Assembly (NCBI RefSeq): GCF_023242475.1 | Contig: NZ_JALJFG010000003.1 | Span: 62,001-126,000, forward strand | From: Pseudomonas sp. MWU15-20650 | Lineage (GTDB): Bacteria > Pseudomonadota > Gammaproteobacteria > Pseudomonadales > Pseudomonadaceae | DNA length: 64,000 nt | Reading direction: 5' to 3' | Shown: positions 1-15,087 of the stretch, in pieces | How positions within the stretch are numbered: the first letter of the stretch is position 1 | Layout of the letters: every line of letters begins with the position of its first letter | The notes under the pieces: generated by a model | The model's database searches: none | Seen by the model: only the letters and a program-made list of their open reading frames with translations | Told to the model about the DNA's origin: nothing | Position numbers and translations under genes: made by a program

Positions 1-736
1 CCATGGCGATGTCGTTGGTGACCTGGTCGCCGGCAATCGGGATCACGGCGGTGTGACGGATCGCACCCTCGGTGAAGATCGCGATGTCGGTGGTGCCGCC
101 GCCGATGTCCACCAGGCACACGCCCAGCTCTTTTTCGTCGTCGGTGAGTACCGAGTAGGCCGAAGCCAGTTGCTCGAGAATGATGTCGTCGATTTCCAGG
201 CCGCAGCGGCGCACGCATTTTTCAATGTTCTGTGCAGCGTTGACGGCGCAGGTCACCACGTGGACCTTGGCTTCCAGACGTACGCCCGACATGCCCAGGG
301 GCTCACGAACGCCTTCCTGGTTATCGATCACGTAGTCTTGCGGCAGGGTATGCAGTACACGCTGGTCAGCGGGAATCGCCACGGCCTGGGCAGCGTCGAG
401 TACGCGTTCAAGGTCGGCCGAGCTGACTTCACGGTCGCGGATCGCCACGATACCGTGTGAGTTCAGGCTACGGATGTGGTTGCCGGCCACGCCGACGAAC
501 GCCGAGTGAATCCGGCAACCGGCCATCAGCTGCGCTTCTTCGATAGCGCGCTGGATCGATTGCACGGTGGACTCAATGTTCACCACCACGCCCTTCTTCA
601 GGCCCCGGGACGGATGCGTGCCAATACCGACGATTTCAATAACGCCGTCTTCCCCAACCTCGCCGACCAGCGCCACCACCTTGGAGGTGCCGATATCGAG
701 ACCGACGATCATTTTGCCGCTTTGCACGTTTGCCAT
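1..736 (-). CDS. ftsA: Cell division protein FtsA (3' end outside window)
   Basis: Actin-like ATPase that tethers FtsZ to the inner membrane and recruits later divisome proteins. About 245 N-terminal residues are visible; the C-terminal half, including the membrane-targeting helix, lies beyond base 1. The N-terminus MANVQSGKMIVGLDIGTSK carries the phosphate-1 motif of the actin/Hsp70 fold, and LVDIGGGTTDIAIF near residues 205-218 is the phosphate-2 motif. The start ATG at 736 lies 15 bases after the ftsQ stop, with AGAGGCAGG upstream as ribosome-binding site. It is the last gene of the dcw operon in the window; ftsZ would be expected next. Confidence 0.95.
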   Translation of the reverse strand, partial: MANVQSGKMIVGLDIGTSKVVALVGEVGEDGVIEIVGIGTHPSRGLKKGVVVNIESTVQSIQRAIEEAQLMAGCRIHSAFVGVAGNHIRSLNSHGIVAIRDREVSSADLERVLDAAQAVAIPADQRVLHTLPQDYVIDNQEGVREPLGMSGVRLEAKVHVVTCAVNAAQNIEKCVRRCGLEIDDIILEQLASAYSVLTDDEKELGVCLVDIGGGTTDIAIFTEGAIRHTAVIPIAGDQVTNDIAM

Positions 737-751
737 GGGTCCTGCCTCTTC

Positions 752-1621
752 TTAATTCTTCGCGACAGCGGGTTTGGCTGTCGTCGGCGCAGCCGGTTCA
801 CGCCAGCCGACGGCCAGGCCGTTGGCGTAACGCAGGTCGACGCTCGCAATGTTCGTAATCTGTTCTTTCAAGGTCTTGTCATAGATGGCAATAAAGCGGC
901 GCATCTTTTCCACCAAGCGGTCGCGTCCCAGCAACAACTCGATGCCCGGGCCGGAACTGCCTGCCCCGGTCGTCAGAAACCAGCTTCCCCGCTCACGCAG
1001 TTCCAGGCGTGCAATGGAGAAGCCCAGCGGCCTCAGCATCTGGCTCAAAGCCTGATACTGCTGCATCACTTGCTGCTGCGCCCGCTGCGGCCCGAACAAC
1101 TGCGGCAGGTGCTCGTAATTCGCCACTTCACGCGGCGCAAACGCCTGGCCCTGGTTATTCAACAGCGCACCATCGCCCCAACGGGCCACGGGCAATTGTT
1201 CTTCCAGGCGGATCGTCACCTGGTCCGGCCATACACGACGGACTTCGGCATGGGCGATCCATGGCATCTGCTCCAGCTCCGAGCGCATGCCGGCCAGGTC
1301 GATGGTAAAGAAGCTCGCCGCCAGGTAAGGGCCGATGCGCTGCTGTACCGCTTGCTGGCTGATGTAGCTCAAGTCGCCCTGCACGCTGACCTTGGTGATC
1401 GGCCGGTCGGCATACGGCAACAGGCGCTGGGCGCCTTCGTATGTGCCGAAGCCCAACGCCACCAGCAACACCGGCCAGAAGAGCGCCTTGAGGAAACCAA
1501 AGTTGGCTTTCGGCAAGCGCACCGACATCGGCTCTTTAGCCACCATCCGACTGGCACCCCGCGGCACCGGCTTGCGGCCGGGGACTTGTGGGGGCTGATG
1601 ACGAAGCGATGCGCCGTTCAT
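752..1621 (-). CDS. ftsQ: Cell division protein FtsQ
   Basis: Bitopic divisome protein linking early (FtsA/FtsZ/FtsK) and late (FtsB/L/W/I) components. It has 289 residues: a cytoplasmic arm of about 42 residues rich in Arg, Lys and Pro, one membrane segment at about 43-60, a POTRA domain at about 75-145 ([20 protein letters not shown]), then the beta domain. The ATG at 1621 was chosen because it follows the ddlB stop by 4 bases and gives the usual Pseudomonas N-terminus [11 protein letters not shown]; an open frame upstream to 1696 would overlap ddlB and is not credible. Translation is probably coupled to ddlB. Confidence 0.93.
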   Translation of the reverse strand: MNGASLRHQPPQVPGRKPVPRGASRMVAKEPMSVRLPKANFGFLKALFWPVLLVALGFGTYEGAQRLLPYADRPITKVSVQGDLSYISQQAVQQRIGPYLAASFFTIDLAGMRSELEQMPWIAHAEVRRVWPDQVTIRLEEQLPVARWGDGALLNNQGQAFAPREVANYEHLPQLFGPQRAQQQVMQQYQALSQMLRPLGFSIARLELRERGSWFLTTGAGSSGPGIELLLGRDRLVEKMRRFIAIYDKTLKEQITNIASVDLRYANGLAVGWREPAAPTTAKPAVAKN

Positions 1622-1625
1622 ATGC

Positions 1626-4016
<2,391 letters not shown>

Positions 4017-4024
<8 letters not shown>

Positions 4025-5087
4025 GGGCCACCTCCAGGCAGATATCGACCACGGTGCGGGTTGCGTCAGGTTTGGCCAGGCGGCTTGCGGTGCTCGCCAT
4101 GCTGTTGAGTCGTTCCGGTTGCATCAAAACCTCAGTCAGGCGTGCGGCCAAATCGGCGGCGCCAGTCGTTCTTTGCGGCAGTAGGAAGGCAGCGCCCTCC
4201 CCGGCCAAATATTCGGCGTTGCGGGTCTGGTGATCGTCGATCGCGTGGGGCAAAGGCACCAGCAAGGACGGCAGACCGGCGGCGGCCAGTTCACTGACGG
4301 TCAACGCACCAGCGCGACAGACCACCAGGTCGGCCCAGCCATAGGCATGGGCCATGTCTTTGATGAAGGGCTGCACATTCGCCTCGACCCCCGCCTCGCG
4401 GTAGCGAGTGGCGGTCACTTCATCGTGGTTCTTGCCGGCTTGATGGAAGATCTCCGGGCGCAGCTCCACAGGGAGTTGCGCCACGGCTTCCGGCAGCAGT
4501 TTATTCAGCGGCTCGGCACCCAGGCTTCCGCCCAGGATCAACAGGTGTGCCTTGCGCCCCGCCGGTGCCTCACGGGCAATGGCCATGAACAGCTCGGTGC
4601 GCACCGGGTTACCGGTGGTACGCAGCTTGCCCGAGCGGGCAAAGGTTTTCGGGAACGCTTCACACACTCGCGAGGCCAATGGCACCAACAGGCGGTTCGC
4701 AGTCCCGGCAACAGCGTTCTGTTCATGCACGATGACCGGCACGCCGGCGAGCTTGGCGGCGACACCGCCAGGACCGGTGACATAACCACCAAAACCGAGC
4801 ACGCACACAGGCTTCAGTTCACGAATGACTTTGCGCGCCTGCCACACCGCCTTGAGCAACACGAACGGTGCCTTGAGCAGGGACAGCTTGCCCTTGCCAC
4901 GCAGACCGGTGACGTTGATCAAATGCAGCGGCAAGCCGGCATTGGGCACCAGTTCGTTTTCGATACCGCGCGGTGTACCCAGCCAATGCACGGTGTAGCC
5001 ACGGTTCTGGAATTCACGGGCGCACGCCAGGGCCGGGAACACATGGCCCCCGGTGCCGCCTGCCATGATCAGCACATTAGCGCCCAT
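4017..5087 (-). CDS. murG: UDP-GlcNAc--undecaprenyl-PP-MurNAc-pentapeptide GlcNAc transferase
   Basis: Peripheral inner-membrane GT-B glycosyltransferase that converts lipid I to lipid II. It has 356 residues. The glycine-rich GGTGGH at 10-15 binds the lipid-I diphosphate; [14 protein letters not shown] is the second conserved block, and [23 protein letters not shown] is the UDP-GlcNAc-binding region of the C-terminal Rossmann domain. The ATG at 5087 overlaps the ftsW 3' end by 11 bases. It acts between MraY and the flipping step that feeds FtsW/FtsI and class A PBPs. Confidence 0.96.
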
Positions 5088-6294
5088 GGTTCGGCTCCTC
5101 GGCGAAGTCGCTTTCGCTGAACTCCATCTCTTCGCTGCCCAGGTGGGTTCGACTCTCCCACTCGATGCGCAGCAGCAACCCGAGACAGGCGCAGCAAATC
5201 ACCAACGAACTGCCGCCGTAGCTGAGGAACGGCAAGGTCAGGCCCTTGGTCGGCAGCAAGCCGACGTTCACACCAATATTGATCAGGAACTGGCCGATCC
5301 ACAGGAACGACAAGCCATACGCCACATACGCGGCGAAATATTGTTTGGCCTTCTCGGCCCACAGACCGATGTACATGCCGCGTACGCACACGAACACGAA
5401 CAATGCGACGGTGCACAGCGAACCCACTACGCCGAGTTCTTCGGCAAGTACCGAGAACACGAAGTCGGTGTGTGCTTCCGGCAGGTAGAACTGCTTCTGC
5501 ACGCTGTTGCCCAGGCCCACGCCGAGCCACTCGCCGCGACCGAAGGCGATCAGCGCCTGGGTCAACTGGTAGCCGGAACCGAACTGGTCGGACCACGGGT
5601 CGGTAAAGGTGATCAGACGCGCCATCCGGTAAGGCTGCGCCTGCACCAGTACGGTCACGGCGGCCACGGCCAGCACCACCATCAAGGTGAAACGGAACAG
5701 CCCGACGCCGCCGAGGAACAGCATCGCCGCCGCCGCCCCCATCATTACGACGGTGGCACCGAAGTCGGGCTCCATCAGCAACAGGCCAGCCATGGGCAGC
5801 AACACGATGAACGGCTTGAAGAAGCCCATCCAGCTTTCGCGCACTTCTTTCTGGCGACGCACCAGGTAACCGGCGAGGTAGATCACCACGAACACCTTGG
5901 CGATTTCCGACGGCTGCACGTTGAACGCACCGAAGCCGATCCAGCGCATCGAACCGTTCACCTCACGGCCGATGCCGGGCAGGATCACCATGATCAACAA
6001 GCCAAACGCGCCGATCAGCATCAGCCAGCCCAGGCGCTGCCAGGTGGCAATCGGGATCATCATGGTGACGATGCACGCACCGAGGCCGATCACCAGGTAC
6101 ACCAGGTGACGAATCATCATGTACAGGGTATTGCCCGACTGCACGGCGGCGACTTCGGAGGATGCCGACGTGATCATGACCAGGCCCAGGCCCAGCAGCG
6201 CCAGGCAACCGGCGAGCATTGGGAAATCGAGGTCGATACCGCGCCCGGTGATAATCGGCGACGGGTACGGCTTGATGATATTTCTGAAATTCAT
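5077..6294 (-). CDS. ftsW: Peptidoglycan glycosyltransferase FtsW
   Basis: SEDS-family polytopic membrane protein that polymerises lipid II at the septum together with its partner transpeptidase FtsI. It has 405 residues and about ten hydrophobic segments. PQLSFLSYGGSS-type sequence is present near residue 350 as LPFLSYGGSSLV, and the conserved ASSEVAAVQ segment lies near the first periplasmic loop. The frame is open upstream to 6369, but the ATG at 6294 was chosen because it overlaps the murD stop by 4 bases and yields MNFRNIIKPYPSPIITGRG, with AAGGCCTTGGC just before it. The 20 extra residues upstream would lie inside murD. Confidence 0.94.
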   Translation of the reverse strand: MNFRNIIKPYPSPIITGRGIDLDFPMLAGCLALLGLGLVMITSASSEVAAVQSGNTLYMMIRHLVYLVIGLGACIVTMMIPIATWQRLGWLMLIGAFGLLIMVILPGIGREVNGSMRWIGFGAFNVQPSEIAKVFVVIYLAGYLVRRQKEVRESWMGFFKPFIVLLPMAGLLLMEPDFGATVVMMGAAAAMLFLGGVGLFRFTLMVVLAVAAVTVLVQAQPYRMARLITFTDPWSDQFGSGYQLTQALIAFGRGEWLGVGLGNSVQKQFYLPEAHTDFVFSVLAEELGVVGSLCTVALFVFVCVRGMYIGLWAEKAKQYFAAYVAYGLSFLWIGQFLINIGVNVGLLPTKGLTLPFLSYGGSSLVICCACLGLLLRIEWESRTHLGSEEMEFSESDFAEEPNHGR

Positions 6295-7637
6295 GCCAAG
6301 GCCTCCACGGCACGGGCGAACAGCTGGCCGCGCTCTTCGTAGTTCTTGAACATGTCGAAACTGGCGCACGCCGGCGACAGCAGCACCGCATCACCCGGCT
6401 GGGCCAGCGCTTTGCATTGGGTAATAGCATCGTCCAGCGAGGTGGCGCGTACCTGCGGTACAGCGTCGCCCAGCGCGGCGGCGATCAAGTCCGAGTCACG
6501 GCCGATCAGCACGACGGCGCGGCAATGTGCAGCCACCGGACCTTTAAGGTCTTTGAAGTCGGCACCCTTGCCGTCGCCACCGGCGATCAGCACGAGCTTG
6601 CCGTCGATGTCAGCGCCGAGCCCTTCGATGGCGGCCAGTGCGGCGCCCACGTTGGTGGCCTTGGAGTCGTTGTAGTAGCTCACGCCATTGAGGTCGCGCA
6701 CCCACTGGCAGCGATGCTCCAGGCCGGCGAAAGTGCGCAGGCTCGACAGCATCGCGTCAAATGGCAAGCCGACGGCGTGACCCAACGCCAAGGCCGCCAG
6801 GGCATTGGATTGGTTGTGTGCGCCACGGATTTTCAGCTCACGCACCGGCATCAGGTTCTGGAATTCGAAGGCCAGGTATTTCTCGCCGTTCTCTTCGCGA
6901 ATACCGAAGGCTTTGAAATCAGGTTTGCTCAGGCCAAAAGTCCAGCAGGGCATGCCTTCGCCCATCAGCGGACGGCTGAGGGCATCCTGACGGTTGACCA
7001 CAAACTGCTTGGCGCCACGGAAGATCCGGTGCTTGGCCAAGTGGTAGGCCGGCAGGCCGCTGTAGCGGTCCATGTGGTCTTCACTCACGTTCAACACGGT
7101 GGCCACTTCAGCCCCCAGGTCGTGGGTGGTTTCGAGCTGGAAGCTCGACAGTTCCATCACGTACAACTCGATGTCATCGCTCAGCAGGTCCAGCGCTGGC
7201 GTGCCGAGGTTACCGCCCACGGCCACGCGTTTGCCGGCCGCAGCCGCCATTTCGCCCACCAGGGTGGTCACGGTGCTTTTTGCGTTGGAACCGCTGATGG
7301 CCACGATCGGCGCTTTCGCGTTACGCGCGAACAGGTCGATGTCGCCGGACAGCTTCACGCCACGTGCCGCAGCGGCTTGCAGGGCCGGTGTCGCCAAGGC
7401 CAGGCCGGGGCTCACGTAGAGCTCATCGGCGCGGCACAGAAACTCGACATCCAGCTCGCCACAACGCACTTCCACGTGCGGGTAGTCACGGCGCAGCGTG
7501 ACCAGCTCCGGTGGATTTTCCCGCGTGTCAGCCACGGCGAACGACGTGCCCCGGTTCGCCAGGAAGCGAACCAGGGACATGCCGCTCTTGCCGAGGCCGA
7601 CAACGATGCGGAAGTGGTCTGAAGCGATCAGGGACAC
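6291..7637 (-). CDS. murD: UDP-N-acetylmuramoyl-L-alanine--D-glutamate ligase
   Basis: Adds D-glutamate to UDP-MurNAc-L-Ala in the cytoplasm. It has 448 residues in three Mur-ligase domains; the N-terminus begins FRIVVGLGKSGMSLVRFLA. The P-loop reads GSNAKST with Lys120; the residue before the Lys is Ala119, where E. coli MurD has Gly. The start codon is GTG at 7637, 6 bases after the mraY stop; no ATG lies nearby in frame before the Rossmann motif. It ends in a 4-base overlap with ftsW. Confidence 0.94.
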   Translation of the reverse strand: MSLIASDHFRIVVGLGKSGMSLVRFLANRGTSFAVADTRENPPELVTLRRDYPHVEVRCGELDVEFLCRADELYVSPGLALATPALQAAAARGVKLSGDIDLFARNAKAPIVAISGSNAKSTVTTLVGEMAAAAGKRVAVGGNLGTPALDLLSDDIELYVMELSSFQLETTHDLGAEVATVLNVSEDHMDRYSGLPAYHLAKHRIFRGAKQFVVNRQDALSRPLMGEGMPCWTFGLSKPDFKAFGIREENGEKYLAFEFQNLMPVRELKIRGAHNQSNALAALALGHAVGLPFDAMLSSLRTFAGLEHRCQWVRDLNGVSYYNDSKATNVGAALAAIEGLGADIDGKLVLIAGGDGKGADFKDLKGPVAAHCRAVVLIGRDSDLIAAALGDAVPQVRATSLDDAITQCKALAQPGDAVLLSPACASFDMFKNYEERGQLFARAVEALA

Positions 7638-7643
7638 TCGTTT

Positions 7644-8726
7644 CTACCTCAGTTTCAGGGTGGCAAGGCCGACCAGTACCAGAATCACGGTGATGATCCA
7701 GAAACGGACAATCACACGTGGCTCGGGCCAGCCCTTGAGTTCAAAGTGGTGGTGAATCGGCGCCATGCGGAACACGCGGCGCCCGGTCAATTTGAAGGAA
7801 GCCACCTGGATGACCACCGACAGGGTTTCCATCACGAACACACCGCCCATGATGAACAACACGATTTCCTGGCGAACGATCACCGCGATGGTGCCCAAGG
7901 CTGCGCCCAGCGCCAACGCGCCAACGTCGCCCATGAAGACTTGTGCGGGGTAGGTGTTGAACCACAGGAAACCCAGGCCCGCACCAATCAACGCACCACA
8001 GAACACGATCAGCTCACCGGCGCCTGGCACGTAAGGGATCAGCAGGTATTCGGCGAATTTCACGTTACCCGACAGGTAGCAGAAGATGCCAAGCGCGCCG
8101 CCCACCATCACCGTCGGCATGATCGCCAGACCGTCGAGGCCGTCGGTCAGGTTCACCGCGTTGCTGGAGCCAACGATCACGAAGTAGGTCAACACCACGA
8201 AGCCAATGCCCAGTGGAATGCTGGCGTCCTTGAGCATTGGAATGATCAGGGTAGTTTCCACCGCACTTGGCGCCGTGGTGTAAAGGAAGATCGCGGCGGC
8301 AAGGCCGAACACCGACTGCCAGAAATACTTCCAGCGGCTTGGCAGCCCCTTGGAGTTCTTCTCGATCACTTTGCGGTAGTCATCGACCCAGCCAATGGCG
8401 CCGAACAACAGGGTCACCAACAGCACCACCCACACGTAGCGGTTATGCAGGTCGGCCCACAGCAAGGTACTGACACCGATGGATGACAGAATCAGCGCGC
8501 CGCCCATGGTCGGAGTGCCGGACTTGGAGAGGTGCGACTGCGGGCCGTCATTACGAACCGATTGACCAATTTGCAGGTTCTGCAGGGTGCGGATCATCCA
8601 CGGCCCCAGGAACAGCGACAAAGACAGTGCAGTCAGCACACCCAGAATCCCGCGCAGGGTCAGGTACTGAAAGACCGCGAAGCCTTTGTAGAACTGTTGC
8701 AGATACTCAGCCAGCAGCAGCAGCAT
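7644..8726 (-). CDS. mraY: Phospho-N-acetylmuramoyl-pentapeptide transferase
   Basis: Integral membrane enzyme transferring phospho-MurNAc-pentapeptide to undecaprenyl phosphate, giving lipid I. It has 360 residues, equal to the E. coli enzyme, with about ten membrane segments. Motifs seen: the Asp pair VDDYRK at 115-116, [11 protein letters not shown], and the histidine triad in [12 protein letters not shown] near the C-terminus. The ATG at 8726 gives [12 protein letters not shown] and shares one base with the murF stop (TAATG), an arrangement that implies reinitiation; the longer open frame to 8753 was rejected. Confidence 0.96.
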   Translation of the reverse strand: MLLLLAEYLQQFYKGFAVFQYLTLRGILGVLTALSLSLFLGPWMIRTLQNLQIGQSVRNDGPQSHLSKSGTPTMGGALILSSIGVSTLLWADLHNRYVWVVLLVTLLFGAIGWVDDYRKVIEKNSKGLPSRWKYFWQSVFGLAAAIFLYTTAPSAVETTLIIPMLKDASIPLGIGFVVLTYFVIVGSSNAVNLTDGLDGLAIMPTVMVGGALGIFCYLSGNVKFAEYLLIPYVPGAGELIVFCGALIGAGLGFLWFNTYPAQVFMGDVGALALGAALGTIAVIVRQEIVLFIMGGVFVMETLSVVIQVASFKLTGRRVFRMAPIHHHFELKGWPEPRVIVRFWIITVILVLVGLATLKLR

Positions 8727-10096
8727 TAATGTTTCTCCGTACTTGAGCCACACAAGGCCGCGACGACGTTTTCCATCACCGCGCTGCGCGATCCCTTGAT
8801 CAAAATGGTTGTATGTTTGTCTTGTTCAGCCGCAGACAGCGCCTGGATCAACTCGGCCTGGGTCGCGAAATGCCGTGCGCCAGGACCGAAAGCCTTCACC
8901 GCGTGAGCCATGTTCGGGCCGACGGCGTAAAGCGCATCGACGATGCCAGTGGCGTAGGCACCGACTTCACGATGGGACTGTTCGGCCCAATCGCCCAACT
9001 CGGCGATGTCACCCAGCACCAGAACCTTGCGACCGCCGAAGCTCTTGAGCAGGTCAATGGCGGCGCAGACCGAAGACTGGTTGGCGTTGTAAGTGTCATC
9101 AATCACGCGCATGCCGTTGGTCGCCAATTGCGCCACAGTGCGCCCCTTGACGGGTTGCACCGCGCCCAAACCAGTGGCAATACCGAACAGCGATACGCCC
9201 AAGGCGTGAGCGGCGGCGGCGGCGGCCAAGGCGTTGGCCACGTTATGGTTGCCCAGCAGATTCAACTGCACCTGCTCGCTACCTTGCGGGGTATGCAAGG
9301 TAAAGGACGGGCAGCCACGGGCATCGACAGTGATGTCGGATGCATGGAAATCGGCCGCGGCATTCAGTACGGCAAACGTCAGGACCTTGCGACCGGCGGC
9401 ACGGACACGCCAGGTCTGGAAAGCCTTGTCGTCAAGATTCAGGACAGCAGTGCCCGAGGCGTCGAGACCTTCAAGGATTTCGCCCTTGGCTTCGACGATT
9501 TTTTCCGGGCCACCGAACTCACCGACGTGGGCAGTACCTGCGTTGTTGATAACCGCGACATGAGGCTTGGTCAACGCCACGGTGTAGGCAATTTCGCCGA
9601 CGCGTGAAGCCCCCAGCTCGATCACCGCCGCCGTGTGTTCCGGGGCCAGTTCGAGCAGGGTCAGCGGTGCGCCGAAGTCATTATTGAGGTTGCCACGCGT
9701 CGCGAGGACCGGCCCGCGCGTGCGCAGTACACCGGCGAGCAGCTCCTTGACCGTGGTCTTGCCGCTGGAGCCGGTGATGGCGGCTACGGGCTTATTAAAT
9801 GCGGCGCGATTCAATGCGCCCAATTGCCCAAGGGCCAGGCGAGTATCGGCGACCAGCAATTGAGACAAGGTGGAGTCAGCCACTTCACGTTGCACCAAGG
9901 CGCCCGCGGCACCTTTGGCGGCGACGTCGTTCAGGTAGTCATGACCATCAAAGCGCGGGCCTGCCAGTGCGACAAACAACTGCCCTGGCTTGATGTTGCG
10001 GCTATCGATACTGACGCCGCTGAAGCTGCAATCGCTCGACAATACGCGGGCCGACAGGGCCTGGGTCAGCTCACTGAACTTCATTGCCTTAAGCAT
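8726..10096 (-). CDS. murF: UDP-MurNAc-tripeptide--D-alanyl-D-alanine ligase
   Basis: Completes the cytoplasmic peptidoglycan precursor by adding D-Ala-D-Ala to UDP-MurNAc-tripeptide. It has 456 residues. [17 protein letters not shown] at about 28-44 is the MurE/MurF N-terminal signature; the P-loop TGSSGKTT is at 108-115, and [11 protein letters not shown] is the adenine-binding block. The ATG at 10096 overlaps murE by 8 bases; a second ATG four codons later (MKFSEL) is possible. Its substrate dipeptide comes from DdlB in the same operon. Confidence 0.95.
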   Translation of the reverse strand: MLKAMKFSELTQALSARVLSSDCSFSGVSIDSRNIKPGQLFVALAGPRFDGHDYLNDVAAKGAAGALVQREVADSTLSQLLVADTRLALGQLGALNRAAFNKPVAAITGSSGKTTVKELLAGVLRTRGPVLATRGNLNNDFGAPLTLLELAPEHTAAVIELGASRVGEIAYTVALTKPHVAVINNAGTAHVGEFGGPEKIVEAKGEILEGLDASGTAVLNLDDKAFQTWRVRAAGRKVLTFAVLNAAADFHASDITVDARGCPSFTLHTPQGSEQVQLNLLGNHNVANALAAAAAAHALGVSLFGIATGLGAVQPVKGRTVAQLATNGMRVIDDTYNANQSSVCAAIDLLKSFGGRKVLVLGDIAELGDWAEQSHREVGAYATGIVDALYAVGPNMAHAVKAFGPGARHFATQAELIQALSAAEQDKHTTILIKGSRSAVMENVVAALCGSSTEKH

Positions 10097-11551
10097 GGGC
10101 GACCTCCCAGGCGGTCAGGGCATGATCGGCCTCGACCAGATCGGAAAAGGCATGGCGCTCGCCGTTGATTTCCTGGTAATCCTCGTGCCCCTTGCCGGCC
10201 AGCACCACCACGTCATCAGCATTCGCGCTGGCGATCAATTGGGCGATAGCGGCACCGCGCCCGGCGACGAAGGTGGCCTTGGACACATCTTTAAAGCCGA
10301 CACGGATGTCGTCGAAAATCTGGCTTGGATCTTCGCTCCGTGGGTTGTCGTCGGTGACGAGTACGCCATCGGCCAAACGCTCGACAATCTCGGCCATCAA
10401 CGGACGCTTGCCGCGATCGCGATCGCCGCCGCAACCGAACAAGCAGAGCAATTTGCCCTTGGCATGTGGGCGCAGGGCTACGAGGACTTTTTCCAGCGCA
10501 TCCGGGGTGTGGGCGTAATCGACCACCACCAGCGGCTGCTTGCCGCCCCCCAGGCGTTGCATACGCCCGGCCGGGCCTTCCAACTTCGGCAGTACGTGCA
10601 GGATTTCGTCCAGGGCGTAATCCAGGCCGAGTAGTGCGCCGATGGCGGCGAGGACGTTGCTCAGGTTGAAACGACCGAGCAAGGTGCTGCGCAAGTGATG
10701 CTCGCCCTGAGGCGTCACCAACGTGGCGCGCACACCTTCGTCATTAAATTGGGCTTCACGGCAATACAGGTAGGCACTGGCGTCTTCCAGGCTGTAGCTG
10801 ATCAGACGCGCCTCGCTATCCTCGGCAGCCAACTGGCGGCCGAATGCGTCGTCCAGGTTGATCACCCGGCACTTGAGGTCATTCCAGGCAAACAACTTGG
10901 CCTTGGCAGCGGCATACGCTTGCATAGTGCCGTGGTAATCGAGGTGGTCGCGGGACAGGTTGGTCATCACCGCCACGTCAAAGGCCAAGGCAGCTACTCG
11001 CCCTTGGTCCAGGCCGTGTGAAGAGACTTCCATGGCAACCGCCTTGGCGCCGGCCTTTTTCAGGTCGGCCAAGGTCGCTTGCACGGCGATCGGGTTCGGC
11101 GTGGTGTGCAGGCCGCTTTGCAGCGCGCCATAAAAACCAGTGCCCAGGGTGCCGACAATGCCGCAGTGCTGCCCCAGCAGGTCAAGGGCCTGGGCGACCA
11201 ATTGGGTCACGCTGGTCTTGCCATTGGTGCCGGTCACGCCCACCAGGTTGAGCTGACGGCTCGGATCGCCATAAAAACGCCCGGCGATATCGGACAACTG
11301 CGCCGCCAGCCCCTTGACCGGAATCAACGGCACGTCTGTGATTGGTAGTACGGTAGCGCCTTCCACTTCATAAGCCACCGCCGCCGCACCGCGTTGCAGA
11401 GCGTCGGCGATATGCGCACGGCCGTCGAACTTGCCGCCAGGCACTGCCAGGAACAGGTCACCGGCGCGCACATTACGGCTGTCCAGGCTCAGCTCGCGAA
11501 TCAGCAGATCGCGACCGGCGTGGGCGAAAATCTTGTTCAGGCTAAGAGACA

Positions 11552-11552
<1 letters not shown>
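10089..11552 (-). CDS. murE: UDP-MurNAc-L-Ala-D-Glu--meso-diaminopimelate ligase
   Basis: Adds the third residue of the stem peptide. It has 487 residues. The P-loop TGTNGKT is at 107-113, and the DNPRSEDP motif about 400 residues in is the signature of meso-diaminopimelate rather than lysine specificity, as expected for a Gram-negative wall. The ATG at 11552 shares its A with the ftsI stop (TGATG); a TTG one codon upstream also extends the frame but is less likely. Confidence 0.95.
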
Positions 11553-13583
<2,031 letters not shown>

Positions 13584-13587
<4 letters not shown>

Positions 13588-14531
13588 CGCAACTTCTCCG
13601 CGACACGCATGACGGCGCTACGGGAACGTGGGTTGGCCTTGAGTTCAGCTTCGGAAGCGAACTGCGCTTTGCCATGGATTTTGATTTTCGGCACAAAGGC
13701 TTCGAAACGTACCGGCAGATTGCGCGGCAGGTTGTCGGACTCGCCCTTGACCAGGCGACGCATGAACAGCTTGACGATGCGGTCTTCCAGGGAGTGGAAG
13801 CTGATCACCACCAGGCGACCGCCCACTTCCAAGGCTTGCAGCGCAGCTTCGAGGCCGGCTTCCAGATCGCCCAGTTCGTTGTTGACGTGAATGCGCAGGC
13901 CCTGGAACGCACGGGTGGCTGGGTTCTTGCCTTTTTCCCACGCAGGGTTGGCTACCTTGAGCACTTCAGCCAGGTCGGCAGTACGCTCGAACGGCTGGAT
14001 TTCGCGACGCTCGACCACGGCACGGGCCATGCGGCCGGCGAAGCGCTCCTCACCGTATTCCTTGAACACGCGAGCGATCTCTTCTACCGGCGCGGTCGCG
14101 ATGAACTGTGCCGCACTGACGCCACGGGTGGGGTCCATGCGCATGTCGAGGGGGCCGTCGTTCATGAAGCTGAAGCCACGCTCCGGGTCATCGAGCTGTG
14201 GCGAGGAGACACCCAGGTCGAGCAAAACCCCGGCCACCTTGCCCGCCATGCCGCGTTCGGCCACTTCGGCACCCAGCTCGGCAAAGCTGCGCTGCACAAC
14301 GACAAAGCGGCCGTCTTCGGCCGCTAGCGCTTGCCCGGTGGCAATCGCTTGAGGGTCTTTGTCGAACCCGAGGAGTTTACCGTCGGACCCGAGCTGACTG
14401 AGTATCAACCGGCTGTGCCCGCCCCTGCCAAAGGTGCCATCCAAATAGCAGCCATCCGCGCGTACGGCGAGAGCCTCAACGGCTTCGTCAAGCAGTACGG
14501 TGATGTGGTTAAAGCCGCTATCAATAGTCAC
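13584..14531 (-). CDS. rsmH: 16S rRNA (cytosine(1402)-N(4))-methyltransferase
   Basis: SAM-dependent enzyme (formerly MraW) that methylates N4 of C1402 in the ribosomal P site. Its partner modification, 2'-O-methylation of the same base, is made by RsmI, also encoded in this window. It has 315 residues. [12 protein letters not shown] at the N-terminus and [16 protein letters not shown] (SAM-binding motif I) are characteristic, and [13 protein letters not shown] lies near the C-terminus. The start is GTG at 14531 in a 4-base GTGA overlap with mraZ. Confidence 0.95.
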
Positions 14532-14983
14532 AGGATCAAATCACGCAGTTCATCAGGCATAGCGCCCGGTTGTTGAATAGCAGCCAGGTCTGCTGCAGAA
14601 ACAGCATCCCAGGCATCTTCGTCCCACAATTGGAACTTGTTCAGTTGGCCTACCAGCATTGCGCGCTTGTCGAGCTTGGCGTACTCGCGCAAGCGCGGCG
14701 GCACCAGAAAACGACCGCTGCCATCCAGCTCGAGGTCTACGGCATTACCGATCAGCAAGCGCTGCAGGCGGCGGTTCTCTTCACGCAATGAAGGCAAAGC
14801 GCGCAACTTGGTTTCAATCAACTCCCACTCATCGAGGGGGTAAACACACAAACAAGGGTCAACGGCGTCAATCGTGATGATTAACTGCCCTGAACTTCGC
14901 GAAATGAGCTCGTCACGATACCGGCTCGGCATGGCGAGACGGCCTTTTGCATCGAGACTGATAGCGTTAGCTCCGCGAAACAC
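14528..14983 (-). CDS. mraZ: Transcriptional regulator MraZ
   Basis: Nucleoid-associated AbrB/SpoVT-like regulator that represses the dcw promoter by binding direct repeats upstream of its own gene. It has 151 residues with two copies of the signature: [17 protein letters not shown] at 10-26 and [19 protein letters not shown] about 80 residues in. The start is GTG at 14983, giving the conserved [11 protein letters not shown]. It is the first gene of the operon, and the expected target repeats are visible about 40-65 bases upstream. Confidence 0.95.
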   Translation of the reverse strand: MFRGANAISLDAKGRLAMPSRYRDELISRSSGQLIITIDAVDPCLCVYPLDEWELIETKLRALPSLREENRRLQRLLIGNAVDLELDGSGRFLVPPRLREYAKLDKRAMLVGQLNKFQLWDEDAWDAVSAADLAAIQQPGAMPDELRDLIL

Positions 14984-15021
14984 AGATGCGTTTCTCCAAA
15001 TTTTAGCGTTTTACGTTCAAA

Positions 15022-15050
15022 AAACCCACTTTGTGCCACTTTCCGCCACT
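15022..15050 (-). promoter_or_regulatory. Triple MraZ-box direct repeat
   Basis: On the minus strand three AAGTGG hexamers occur at exact 10-base intervals (plus-strand CCACTT cores beginning near 15046, 15036 and 15026), the last as AAGTGGG. MraZ operators in other bacteria are GTGGG/TGGGN-type direct repeats spaced at one helical turn, so this is very probably the autoregulatory operator. It lies at or just after the predicted transcription start. Confidence 0.8.
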
Positions 15051-15057
15051 TGCGCAC

Positions 15058-15087
15058 ACTATAGGAATGCGCCCACCACACCGTCAA
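15058..15087 (-). promoter_or_regulatory. dcw operon sigma-70 promoter
   Basis: On the minus strand TTGACG (15087-15082) and TATAGT (15063-15058) are separated by 18 bases, close to the sigma-70 consensus. Transcription would begin near 15051 and run into the MraZ boxes, then mraZ at 14983, leaving a leader of about 67 bases. Confidence 0.75.
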
